Source of the DNA: a virus
Virus record (IMG/VR): IMGVR_UViG_3300031602_000014
Span: 1-33,497 of that record
Length of the DNA: 33,497 bases
Strand: one strand, 5' to 3'
Both the position numbers and the translations under genes were made by a program. Of the stretch, positions 7,067-14,162 are shown piece by piece (position 1 is the first letter of the stretch; every line of letters begins with the position of its first letter). The notes below the pieces were generated by a model that ran no database searches, was not told the origin of the DNA, and saw nothing but the letters and a program-made list of their open reading frames with translations.

Positions 7067-7575
7067 ATATAGAAATCCCACCTATGGGCTTCAAGCCCGA
7101 CCCCAACGTGCAGGCCACCACCGGCAGAACACTCATACCACCGGGCTGGTATGAAACTTATATCAGCGCGTCAGAAATCAAGCGCAACAACAAAGACACT
7201 GGATACAACTGCTCGCTGACTTTCACGATCACCGGCCCAACATCTGAAAATCGCAAAGTGTTCAAAAATTTGTCGTATGTCAACCCGTCAGCGCAGGCGC
7301 AGGAAATTGCGGAAAAGGAACTGCATCTGATTTGTGCCGCCGTAAACCTGCGCGTCGATTTAGACCACCCGACGCAATTGGAAAACACGCCTCTGCGTAT
7401 CAAAATCGGCGCCAAAAAAGACAACCGGGGAGAAATGGAAACGGCCATTTTCGAATACAAAAAATTCACTGATGTGCCTGGACTCGCAGCGACGGCCCCA
7501 GTGCCACCCCCGATAGCAGCGCCAAAAACGGCCGCTGACTCACCACCTTGGACTGAGGACGACATCCCCTTTTGA
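7063..7575 (+). CDS. DUF669 protein, SSB-like with acidic C-terminal tip
   Basis: The 170-residue protein fits the DUF669 family common beside Sak4-type recombinases: PPGWYETYISASEIKRNN, then LTFTITGP, RKVFKNLSYVNP, and a helix with ELHLICAAVNL. The last 30 residues are a proline/alanine linker ending in WTEDDIPF, very like the DDIPF tip by which bacterial SSB recruits partner proteins. It is probably the phage single-stranded DNA-binding protein working with the ATPase upstream. The start overlaps the preceding stop (ATGA at 7063-7066). The SSB function is inferred from the tail and the neighbours. Confidence 0.85.
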   Translation: MNIEIPPMGFKPDPNVQATTGRTLIPPGWYETYISASEIKRNNKDTGYNCSLTFTITGPTSENRKVFKNLSYVNPSAQAQEIAEKELHLICAAVNLRVDLDHPTQLENTPLRIKIGAKKDNRGEMETAIFEYKKFTDVPGLAATAPVPPPIAAPKTAADSPPWTEDDIPF

Positions 7576-7628
7576 GGGTTGAAACGGCCAGCGGTATAAC
7601 AATAAAAAGCTGGCCGAATTATAACTGC

Positions 7629-7652
7629 GGGGGTGTTGTGCCCCCTTTTTTT
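7629..7652 (+). terminator. Intrinsic terminator inside the early operon
   Basis: GGGGG (7629-7633) and CCCCC (7641-7645) pair around a 7-base loop and are followed at once by seven T residues (7646-7652). The next ribosome site (GGAG, 7655-7658) begins three bases later. It divides the operon after the ATPase/SSB pair, so downstream genes would need read-through, antitermination or their own promoter. Confidence 0.72.
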
Positions 7653-7667
7653 AACGGAGCGATACAA

Positions 7668-7817
7668 ATGTCAAAACAAAATTACTCGCCAGAATACGGA
7701 AAGGCTGCGCGCACATCGTCGCTTATACGCCGGCACGCTGCGGCCAAAAAGAAAATGAAAAAACGGCGGCAAGAACGCTCACGGATCGAAGCAGCGCGAG
7801 GCGATTTTTATGATTAA
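7668..7817 (+). CDS. Small, very basic protein, unknown
   Basis: The 49-residue protein starts at the ATG at 7668, 9 bases after a GGAG ribosome site and just after the terminator. It is rich in lysine and arginine (AAAKKKMKKRRQERSR), suggesting nucleic-acid binding. Its position right after an intrinsic terminator makes an RNA-related role imaginable, but there is no homology to support one. The next gene overlaps its end by 8 bases. Confidence 0.65.
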   Translation: MSKQNYSPEYGKAARTSSLIRRHAAAKKKMKKRRQERSRIEAARGDFYD

Positions 7818-7929
7818 GCAATTCAAGAAACACCAGCCACTACACCCGGCGCCTAACCATTTTGCGCGCACGGCGTTTTATATATACGTCGCCCTAATGG
7901 TCGGCCTAATTGTGGGACACATGATATGA
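7810..7929 (+). CDS. 39-residue single-span membrane protein
   Basis: The reading frame from ATG 7810 to TGA 7929 encodes a basic N-terminus (MIKQFKKHQPLHP) followed by one strongly hydrophobic stretch of about 17 residues (FYIYVALMVGLIVGHMI) at the C-terminus. It overlaps its neighbours on both sides (8 bases upstream, ATGA downstream), the tight coupling of real operon genes. The only clear small membrane protein I found in the genome, it might act at the cell envelope, but its position among early genes is unusual for a holin. Confidence 0.6.
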   Translation: MIKQFKKHQPLHPAPNHFARTAFYIYVALMVGLIVGHMI

Positions 7930-8180
7930 CGAAAACCTATAACGAACGCTATGGGTCAGACTTGGCGATTCGCCAGCGGCTCAGTGACAACTTGACTGAT
8001 GTGGTCGACGAAATCACTGCGCGTTTTGGAAGCGAGGCCGTCGCCGGTGTTTTGGCGCGGCAGCTACTCCACGCGCTTATAAATCACGGCGCCAGCGGCG
8101 TCAGTCTTTCTGTTCACAAAGTCGGCACCGTGCAGGTTGATGCGTTTATTACCTCACAGGATTCTGTCTCATGGCATTAA
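7926..8180 (+). CDS. Early-operon protein, unknown function
   Basis: The 84-residue protein starts at an ATG overlapping the previous stop (ATGA) and ends 10 bases inside the exonuclease gene. Its predicted helices (LSDNLTDVVDEITARFG and AVAGVLARQLLHALINHG) look well folded, but I recognise no family. Tight overlap on both sides supports it being real. It lies within the recombination module. Confidence 0.72.
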   Translation: MTKTYNERYGSDLAIRQRLSDNLTDVVDEITARFGSEAVAGVLARQLLHALINHGASGVSLSVHKVGTVQVDAFITSQDSVSWH

Positions 8181-9328
8181 AAACCACAGCCGACGCTATC
8201 GACCAGGCATGGTTTGACGCGCAGCCCAGCAGCCACCGGGCGCACCTCGGCGCGTCATCTATTGGCCGGGAGTGCCGCAGGGAACTCTGGTATTCGTTTC
8301 GCTGGAACACAAAGATACAGCACAGCGGCAGACTGCTGCGCCTGTTTGATCGCGGCCAGAATGAAGAAGCCCGGTTCACTGCTGACCTCGAAAAAATCGG
8401 CGCGAAAGTGTGGGAAGTCGACCCAGAGACAGGGCATCAGTTTAACTGGTCAGAATTTGGCGGCCATTTTTCTGGGTCTTGTGACGGATTTGCGACTGGC
8501 TTGCCAGAGGCGCCGCACGATCTGCACCTGTTAGAAATGAAAACCCACGGTGATAAAAGTTTCAAACTGCTAGAAAAAAAGCAGGTCAAAGGGTCGAAGC
8601 CTGAACACGCGGTGCAGATGAACATATATATGCATTGGGCACGGCGTGCCGGCATGGAAGTGTCAGACTCGCTGTATATGGCCGTCAATAAAAACACAGA
8701 CGCGCTGTATTTAGAGCGCGGAAAATATGACGAATCTGCTGCGCTGGAAATCGTAAAAAAAGCCGGCGACATCATTGCCAGCACGGAACCGCCTGCGCGA
8801 ATCCGTGAGGATGCAACACACTACTATTGCAGATCATTCTGCGACCACCGCGAAAGCTGCAACGGTGACAAGCCAGCCGACGCGAACTGCCGCACCTGTA
8901 TCAGCGCCACCCCCAACATGGAAAACGGCACATGGCGGTGCGAACACTACGACATTGACCTTGGCACAGAAACGCAGCGGGTCGGCGGCAAGTGTCCCGC
9001 CCATTTGTTCATCCCGGCGCTGGTGCCATTTGCTGACGCCATCGATGCCGGCGAATCGCCCCGGTTCGTCAGGTACAAGATCAAAGGCACCGATTTCGAA
9101 TTCATCAACGGCGCCACTGACTCGACAGCGCCCGCCTATAAAAGCCGAGAACTGCAACACCTGACGCCTGACCTTATTACTGACCCAAATCTGCAAGCGA
9201 TCACAGACCGATTTGCGGGCGAAATCATATCAACCAAAAAGGATGTAAAACGTGAACAGGAAAAAGACAATCAAACCCCCACACCCCCGCAGCATTCGCG
9301 GCGTGTCCCAGCGGCACGGAATATCTGA
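8171..9328 (+). CDS. RecB/YqaJ-like PD-(D/E)XK exonuclease
   Basis: The 385-residue protein shows the phage recombination exonuclease pattern: an N-terminal ASSIGRECRRELWYSFRW segment, then GHFSGSCDGF (about residues 97-106, catalytic Asp), LLEMKTH (about 117-123, the E-x-K pair) and a helix with HAVQMNIYMHWA (about 144-155). The C-terminal part has several cysteines (CDHRESCNG, CRTC, CEHY), perhaps a zinc or iron-sulfur site as in Cas4/AddB-type nucleases. It likely resects double-stranded ends to give the single strands used by the Sak4-like ATPase and the DUF669 protein. The ATG at 8171 overlaps the previous gene by 10 bases. Confidence 0.85.
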   Translation: MALKTTADAIDQAWFDAQPSSHRAHLGASSIGRECRRELWYSFRWNTKIQHSGRLLRLFDRGQNEEARFTADLEKIGAKVWEVDPETGHQFNWSEFGGHFSGSCDGFATGLPEAPHDLHLLEMKTHGDKSFKLLEKKQVKGSKPEHAVQMNIYMHWARRAGMEVSDSLYMAVNKNTDALYLERGKYDESAALEIVKKAGDIIASTEPPARIREDATHYYCRSFCDHRESCNGDKPADANCRTCISATPNMENGTWRCEHYDIDLGTETQRVGGKCPAHLFIPALVPFADAIDAGESPRFVRYKIKGTDFEFINGATDSTAPAYKSRELQHLTPDLITDPNLQAITDRFAGEIISTKKDVKREQEKDNQTPTPPQHSRRVPAARNI

Positions 9329-9443
9329 ACAGTTGATACGCAACCAGATGGCGGCGGGCTTGCTCGGCAGTTACAAAGTCGGGCGCCTGCGCTTCATCAG
9401 CGACCAGCAGGAGGCCGAATGGATGGCCGGGTGGCACCAGTGA
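9252..9443 (+). CDS. Small excisionase-like HTH protein
   Basis: The 63-residue protein starts at a GTG preceded by AAGGA at 8-base spacing, although the first 77 bases overlap the exonuclease gene. The central segment (VSQRHGISEQLIRNQMAAGLLGSYKVGRLRFIS) matches the winged helix-turn-helix of excisionase/MerR-like proteins (HTH_17 type). It could be the Xis directionality factor for the integrase at 12690-13907, or a regulator. Assignment as Xis is inference because many short phage HTH proteins look alike. Confidence 0.72.
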   Translation: MNRKKTIKPPHPRSIRGVSQRHGISEQLIRNQMAAGLLGSYKVGRLRFISDQQEAEWMAGWHQ

Positions 9444-9655
9444 TCTGGCGACTGCTGACGGAAAACGACCGCCCGTATGTGCTGGACTTCACGCAGGATG
9501 AGATTGTCGAACTGCTCGACCTTCATCGCCGGGGATATACGTGGGCCGACTGCGCCGAACATTTTGGCAAGAACAGAAACACTGTGCGGCGGTATGCGCG
9601 TGTTTTTGAGTCGTATGGCATCCACGCGTTCATCAGCCAACTGAGACAGAAATGA
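9419..9655 (+). CDS. Small homeodomain-like HTH protein
   Basis: The 78-residue protein starts at ATG 9419 with GGAGG 5-6 bases upstream and overlaps the preceding gene by 25 bases. Residues about 25-65 form a helix-turn-helix of the Hin/transposase type (DEIVELLDLHRRGYTWADCAEHF then NTVRRYARVFESYG). It probably binds DNA as a regulator. The target is unknown. Confidence 0.78.
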   Translation: MDGRVAPVIWRLLTENDRPYVLDFTQDEIVELLDLHRRGYTWADCAEHFGKNRNTVRRYARVFESYGIHAFISQLRQK

Positions 9656-9951
9656 ACTATCGGATTGACATATACAAGCTCTACGCGCGCGTCCCGGTGA
9701 CAGTGTTCTATAAATATTTAGACGATGCGCTCAAAACCTACTGCGCCGAAACGCGCAAATGCCAGCCCGGTGAAACGGTCAAAATGGTGCTGCCGCAGAT
9801 TGAAAAATTGCAGCACCGCATTGACTGCTTAGAGGAAACGCAGCGCGAAATCGATTACATGAATGCTATCGAATGGGCGGCGCTCAGTGTAGAGGAAAAA
9901 ATATCGGCCATTCAAAAATCAGAAATACTCAGAGTGAAAAAATGCCCCTGA
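9652..9951 (+). CDS. Early-operon protein, unknown, with coiled-coil segment
   Basis: The 99-residue protein starts at an ATGA overlap with the preceding stop. Residues about 45-70 (VLPQIEKLQHRIDCLEETQREID) read as a coiled coil. It overlaps the helicase gene by 10 bases at its end. No family is recognised; a helicase partner is possible from position alone. Confidence 0.72.
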   Translation: MNYRIDIYKLYARVPVTVFYKYLDDALKTYCAETRKCQPGETVKMVLPQIEKLQHRIDCLEETQREIDYMNAIEWAALSVEEKISAIQKSEILRVKKCP

Positions 9952-11687
9952 CTTTATACCCGCATCAGGCGAAAGCCATCGCCAGCCTGTACACGTTTTT
10001 TCGCGGCAATCCGACCGGGCACCCCTGCCTAGTCGCGCCCACCGGATCGGGCAAGTCGCTCATTCAGGCTGAATTCATCAAGGGTGTGATCGAAAAATGG
10101 CCCAAACAGCGTGTCCTGTGCCTGACTCATGTGCGCGAATTGGTGGAACAGAACTATCAGGAAATGATAGGCCAATGGCCTGACGCCCCGGCAGGGATCG
10201 ACTGCGCGGCATTGAAACGCCGGGAACCGACCAGCCAGATATTGTTCGCCAGCGTGCAGTCAACGTATAAAAAGGCCGACGCCATCGGCCACTGTGATCT
10301 GATTTTCATCGACGAAGCGCACCTGTGCCCGGTCAAAACCAGTGCGGGAATGTATCGCACATTGATTGATGACCTACTGGTGATCAATCCAGCCCTGCGC
10401 GTCATCGGCATGACGGCCACCCCCTACAGGCTCGACAATGGATCGCTGACGTATTCCGAAAACGCTCTGTTCACTGACTTGATCCCAGACAAGGTGAACT
10501 GCATGGAAGTCTCCACGCTGGTCGATAAGGGGTATTTGTCAGCGCTGACCAATGAGGCCGTGCGGGTGCGATATGAGCTATCTAAGGTTGCTGTGCGCGG
10601 GGGTGATTATGTGCCCGGCGAACTGGAAAAGGTTGTCAATATCAGTGAGAAAAACACCAGCGCAAGCAAAGAAATAAATTCCCTCGGCGCCGCCCGAAAA
10701 TCATGGCTAGTGTTTGCGATCAACGTCGATCACGCACACAACATTTGTGCAGCCCTCACAGTGCAGGGCATAAATGCCAAGGTATTGACCGGGGAAACCC
10801 CCGCCAAACAGCGCGCCCAGTTAATTGAGGATTTCAAAACGCACAAAATCCGCGCGCTGGTCAATGTCAATTGCCTGACCACTGGATTCAACGCCAGAGG
10901 CGTCGACCTGATTGCGTTTATGCGGCCCACCAAATCGCCCGGCCTATATAGTCAGATGGCGGGGCGTGGTATGCGCCTATCACCAGAGACAGGCAAAACA
11001 GATTGCCTCGTTTTGGACTTTGCCGGGTTGATCGAAACGCATGGCCCGATCACGCAGATCAAGCCACCCCCGAATAAAGATGATCCCGATGGTGACGCTC
11101 CCGAAAAGGAATGCCCGGCCTGTTATATGCTCGTCAATCTAAGCGCGCGGGAGTGCCCGTATTGTCAGCACGTTTTTGAAAAGGAACCGGAAACCGGCGG
11201 CACGATTCTCAGCCAGACCGCCAGCACGATTGACATTATGGGCAAGAAACAGTCGACCGCGCAGCATCGCAGAGTCCACCGGATGAACTGCTATCTTCAC
11301 AAAAAGGAAGGCCAGCCGGCCAGCTTAAAAATCATATATTACGCGCTCGGCGGCGACCAGATTGCGACCGAATGGGTGTGCCTGTTTCACAGAGGGTATG
11401 CCAAGAAAAAAGCAATGGAATGGTGGGCCGATCACCTCCCTGGTGACAAGCAAAACCCGGCGCCCATCGGCATCGATGAGGCTCTGGCGCGCGCGAAACA
11501 GTGGGGCATTCGCCCGCTATATATAAACGTCGAGCCAGATGGCCGTTATATCAAGATCAACTACCGCGTCATGCCGACAAAACAGATGCGGAAATCTACG
11601 CTCGGATGCGTCACTGACGGCATTGGCGAAACTATAACGACGCGCCTTATGCGTCAAAACTCGGAGAAAGGGAAATCATGTGGATAA
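9942..11687 (+). CDS. SF2 DEAH-box helicase
   Basis: The protein is 581 residues from the ATG at 9942; an upstream extension in the same frame overlaps the previous gene and is not needed. Motifs in order: YPHQA Q-motif-like start, Walker A APTGSGKS at 32-39, DEAH at 124-127, MTATPYRLD (motif III) at 157-165, LTTGFNARGVD (motif V) near 312-322 and QMAGRGMR (motif VI) at 338-345. A zinc-binding pair CPAC/CPYC follows at 391-408. It is of the RecG/UvsW-like or restriction-helicase-like DEAD/DEAH group widespread in phages, probably acting on replication forks or recombination intermediates. The methyltransferase gene starts within its last 10 bases. Confidence 0.92.
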   Translation: MPLTLYPHQAKAIASLYTFFRGNPTGHPCLVAPTGSGKSLIQAEFIKGVIEKWPKQRVLCLTHVRELVEQNYQEMIGQWPDAPAGIDCAALKRREPTSQILFASVQSTYKKADAIGHCDLIFIDEAHLCPVKTSAGMYRTLIDDLLVINPALRVIGMTATPYRLDNGSLTYSENALFTDLIPDKVNCMEVSTLVDKGYLSALTNEAVRVRYELSKVAVRGGDYVPGELEKVVNISEKNTSASKEINSLGAARKSWLVFAINVDHAHNICAALTVQGINAKVLTGETPAKQRAQLIEDFKTHKIRALVNVNCLTTGFNARGVDLIAFMRPTKSPGLYSQMAGRGMRLSPETGKTDCLVLDFAGLIETHGPITQIKPPPNKDDPDGDAPEKECPACYMLVNLSARECPYCQHVFEKEPETGGTILSQTASTIDIMGKKQSTAQHRRVHRMNCYLHKKEGQPASLKIIYYALGGDQIATEWVCLFHRGYAKKKAMEWWADHLPGDKQNPAPIGIDEALARAKQWGIRPLYINVEPDGRYIKINYRVMPTKQMRKSTLGCVTDGIGETITTRLMRQNSEKGKSCG

Positions 11688-12550
11688 TACCGAACACACA
11701 CACACTGTACTCAGCCTTTGCACTGGATATGGTGGTATTGAACTCGGCCTCGGACTTGCAGGCGTTAAACATCGAACAGTCGCTTTTTGCGAGGTCGAAG
11801 CCTTCCAGTGCCAAAACTTGGTGGACAAGATGCAAGCGAACGTCATACCTCCAGCGCCTATTTGGACAAACCTTAAGTCCCTGCCAGTGGCGCCGTTTCG
11901 AAACAGAATTGACATCCTCACTGGCGGCTACCCATGCCAGCCATTTTCTGCCGCAGGAAAACGCGCAGGAAAAGATGACCCCCGACACTTGTGGCCCTAC
12001 ATCAGAGACATCATCAGATCAGTACGACCTGTTAGATGCTTCTTTGAAAACGTCGAAGGACACATCAGCCTCGGACTGCGAGAAGTCATTAGCGATTTGG
12101 AAAGCCTCGGTTATCGACCGGCGTGGGGCATATTTAGCGCGACTCTCTGCGGCGCGCCACATCAGAGAAAGCGAGTCTATATCATGGCCGACGCCACCGC
12201 TGGCTCTTGCAGCGCAGATGGGCACACCGGATTTCCGACAGTGGCCGACTCCCACGACTCAAGACAGCAACAAAGCGACCAAAAAAATGCGAGTCGATCA
12301 CCAGAACAATTTGACAGCGGTGGTGTTCAATCAGGAAATGCTACCAACACCAATCACGCGGGATCACAAAGGGGGTTACAAGACGGAATCGCTTATCAGA
12401 GCCGATGGCAAGAGCAGAGCATTCGACGCTCTGCCGAATGCGGCAATCGGGGGGGTGGGGGTGGAGAAGCACCCAGGGCACCTGAATCCTTCATGGGTGG
12501 AATGGCTGATGGGTATACCGCAGGGCTGGACTGCACTGATTGGGGATTAA
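11678..12550 (+). CDS. Overlapping +1-frame gene inside the cytosine methyltransferase, unknown protein
   Basis: This is a 290-codon frame starting at ATG 11678, two bases before the methyltransferase GTG and using the same AAAGGGA ribosome site. It runs through 85% of the methyltransferase gene in a different frame. The protein has repeated TP motifs (SWPTPPL, WPTPTTQDS, LPTPITRDHKGG) and a C-terminal LNPSWVEWLMGIPQGWT. Both are patterns I know from phage proteins encoded next to or over C5-cytosine methyltransferases. In the region 12180-12540 the methyltransferase frame is low-complexity and hydrophilic whereas this frame looks structured. That argues for real dual coding, but an accidental open frame conserved only through its partner cannot be excluded. 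Confidence 0.5.
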   Translation: MWIIPNTHTLYSAFALDMVVLNSASDLQALNIEQSLFARSKPSSAKTWWTRCKRTSYLQRLFGQTLSPCQWRRFETELTSSLAATHASHFLPQENAQEKMTPDTCGPTSETSSDQYDLLDASLKTSKDTSASDCEKSLAIWKASVIDRRGAYLARLSAARHIRESESISWPTPPLALAAQMGTPDFRQWPTPTTQDSNKATKKMRVDHQNNLTAVVFNQEMLPTPITRDHKGGYKTESLIRADGKSRAFDALPNAAIGGVGVEKHPGHLNPSWVEWLMGIPQGWTALIGD

Positions 12551-12705
12551 ACGAACCTGCCGACCGGGTTGTGCCGTTTTGCGAACACCGCGTTGACCGT
12601 ATCCGCAGCCTGGGCAACGGCGTCGTACCCGCCACCGCGTGTGACGCTTGGATCGTGCTGGATCGTGAGCTAAAAAAGCACGCCAAATCCTACCCCCGCA
12701 ACTGA
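11680..12705 (+). CDS. dcm: C5-cytosine DNA methyltransferase
   Basis: The 341-residue protein starts at GTG 11680, the first start before motif I. It shows the C5-methyltransferase series: motif I SLCTGYGGIELGL (12-24), motif IV GGYPCQPFSAAGKRAG (82-97, catalytic Cys86), motif VI ENVEGH (123-128), motif VIII QRKRVYI (162-168) and, near the C-terminus, RSLGNGVVPATA (motif X). The target recognition region (about 175-270) is hydrophilic and of low complexity, exactly where the overlapping +1 frame carries its best motifs. It probably methylates phage DNA against host restriction. It is the last early-operon gene and meets the integrase gene tail to tail with a 16-base overlap. The symbol is used in the broad family sense. 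Confidence 0.93.
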   Translation: MDNTEHTHTVLSLCTGYGGIELGLGLAGVKHRTVAFCEVEAFQCQNLVDKMQANVIPPAPIWTNLKSLPVAPFRNRIDILTGGYPCQPFSAAGKRAGKDDPRHLWPYIRDIIRSVRPVRCFFENVEGHISLGLREVISDLESLGYRPAWGIFSATLCGAPHQRKRVYIMADATAGSCSADGHTGFPTVADSHDSRQQQSDQKNASRSPEQFDSGGVQSGNATNTNHAGSQRGLQDGIAYQSRWQEQSIRRSAECGNRGGGGGEAPRAPESFMGGMADGYTAGLDCTDWGLNEPADRVVPFCEHRVDRIRSLGNGVVPATACDAWIVLDRELKKHAKSYPRN

Positions 12706-13907
12706 ACCTCCTGACGCAGATGGTCATCGGATAGATGGGCATAAACCTGCGTCATTTCGGCGGTTGAATGCGTCATCAATTTCTGCACCGTGAACAGCGA
12801 CGCCCCCTGCATCACCAGCCAACTGGCGAACGTGTGGCGCAGATCGTGAAACCGGAAATCCTGAATATCTGCGGCAGCCATCAGATTGCGCCACGCCGTT
12901 TTTACCGAATCCAATTGTTTGCCAGTGACGGGGGAGGGGAACACCAGCCCGTTGCCGTCCGTCTGCGCGCGCCAATCTTTTAAGACGGCCACAGCGTCAT
13001 TACGCAGCGGCAGCGTCACCGGCTTGACCGTTTTGCGCCGGGTTTTATTGATGACTTTTGTCACCTGGCCGCGTTCCAGATTGATGTGCGACCATTCCAG
13101 ACTGAACAGATCGCCCCGGCGCAGCCCTGTATGCAACGCCACCAGCACCAGCGGCATTAGATGGTCGGTATACTGCCCAGTCATGCACGGCAGACCACTG
13201 GCACGCATTCGCGTCTGGCGGGCATTGAGTGCAGCCACCAGTCGGGGGTATTCATCGTTCCGGGTCAGGAATCGCGGCGGCTTTTCGTCGGCGGTTTCAA
13301 GCTGCGCGGTGGTGCGTTTCAGCGTCACCCCCGCAAGCTGGTGGTGGGTGATGACCTTGTGCGTTTTTAGCGCCGTATTGAGGCACGCTTTTAATGCTGT
13401 GAATCTGCGCTGCACAGTAGTGAATGCCACTGGGCTGGGTTGTTTGGCAAGTTTAGCCCGCCATCGCTGGACATCCATTTCGCTGATGTCTGTCATTGGG
13501 GCGCCATAGAGATGACCGAAATTTGCGGCCAATAGTTTCAGCGTGCCATCGTGCGATGCGATGTTTTGCTGCGCGTATTCCGCATATTGACCCCGCACGT
13601 ACACCCCCAGTGTGGCCCGCTTTTCGCGCTTGGCGTCCCTTCCGGGATCGGCCCCGGCGTTCGCCTGACTTAGCACCTCCAACGCCTGTACTCGCGCCAT
13701 AGCCACTGTCATGGTGGGATATGTGCCCAGCTTTTTATTGTTCCTGCGCCCACCGGGAGGGGTGTACCGCACAGACCACGTTTTTCGGCCAGTGGGCGCT
13801 ATTCTAAGCACCAGCCCGATGACGCGTGAATCGCGCATTTCCCACTCTGTTGATCTGGGTGCCGCGTCTTTGATGTCCTGTTGATTCATGTGCTTGCTGC
13901 TTGCCAT
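12690..13907 (-). CDS. int: Tyrosine-recombinase integrase
   Basis: I take the ATG at 13907 (405 residues) with AGGGTG upstream; a longer frame from 14027 runs through the att-arm repeats and is unlikely to be translated. The C-terminal catalytic domain has HTGLRRGDL (catalytic Arg263), a central TRRKTVKP lysine-bearing hairpin, FHDLRHTFASWL (His354, Arg357), MTHSTAEMTQVYAHL (His380) and nucleophile Tyr389. The N-terminus has a DUF4102-like arm-binding region (RDSRVIGLVLRIAPTGRKTW...LGTYPTM), as in P4-type integrases, which commonly use the 3' ends of tRNA genes. The adjacent attP with a tRNA-Arg fragment agrees with this. It converges on the methyltransferase gene. Confidence 0.95.
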   Translation of the reverse strand: MASSKHMNQQDIKDAAPRSTEWEMRDSRVIGLVLRIAPTGRKTWSVRYTPPGGRRNNKKLGTYPTMTVAMARVQALEVLSQANAGADPGRDAKREKRATLGVYVRGQYAEYAQQNIASHDGTLKLLAANFGHLYGAPMTDISEMDVQRWRAKLAKQPSPVAFTTVQRRFTALKACLNTALKTHKVITHHQLAGVTLKRTTAQLETADEKPPRFLTRNDEYPRLVAALNARQTRMRASGLPCMTGQYTDHLMPLVLVALHTGLRRGDLFSLEWSHINLERGQVTKVINKTRRKTVKPVTLPLRNDAVAVLKDWRAQTDGNGLVFPSPVTGKQLDSVKTAWRNLMAAADIQDFRFHDLRHTFASWLVMQGASLFTVQKLMTHSTAEMTQVYAHLSDDHLRQEVQLRG

Positions 13908-13926
13908 ATTATTCACCCTGTTTGTT

Positions 13927-13956
13927 TGGGGCCAGTCTGGGGCCAATCTGGGGCCA
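13927..13956 (+). repeat. Left arm-type repeats of attP (three TGGGGCCA copies)
   Basis: TGGGGCCA occurs at 13927-13934, 13938-13945 and 13949-13956, an 11-bp period, immediately upstream of the integrase start. The same octamer recurs twice with the same period on the other side of the tRNA-like core (14214-14232). Iterated arm sites on both sides of a core are the hallmark of attP; they are inferred to bind the integrase N-terminal domain. Confidence 0.78.
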
Positions 13957-14107
13957 GATTCACTATAGCATGGGATAGCGTGAACGCGTAACAACTTGTA
14001 ACTATTAGACCGCACAGCCCTATACATACGCTATATATACAGCATATTATACGTCAGGCGCGCGGTATCAGTGGGCTGTCGGGGAATGTAGCAAACGCGG
14101 GGGCGCC

Positions 14108-14157
14108 GCGCCCTTCTAAGGCGTCGGTCAAAGGTTCGAATCCTTTAGGGCGCACCA
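14108..14157 (+). other. attP: attP core: 3' half of tRNA-Arg(TCT)
   Basis: From 14108 the sequence folds as the anticodon arm onward of a tRNA: stem 14108-14112 with 14120-14124, loop CTTCTAA with anticodon TCT at 14115-14117, variable loop 14125-14129, T-arm AAAGG-TTCGAAT-CCTTT at 14130-14146, 3' acceptor strand AGGGCGC, discriminator A and CCA at 14155-14157. The 3' end is nearly that of E. coli argU. No D-arm or 5' acceptor strand precedes it, so this is not a complete tRNA gene. It is the homology that restores the host tRNA gene on integration, and phage genes on both sides identify it as attP rather than attL or attR. Confidence 0.85.
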
Positions 14158-14162
14158 TTAAA

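Noticed and set aside
13908-14027. N-terminal extension of the integrase to 14027
   Set aside because: The added residues are encoded by the attP arm repeats, and the ATG at 13907 has a better ribosome site.
14060-14157. A complete tRNA gene
   Set aside because: The sequence before 14108 has no D-arm or matching 5' acceptor strand, so only the 3' half is present, as expected for attP.
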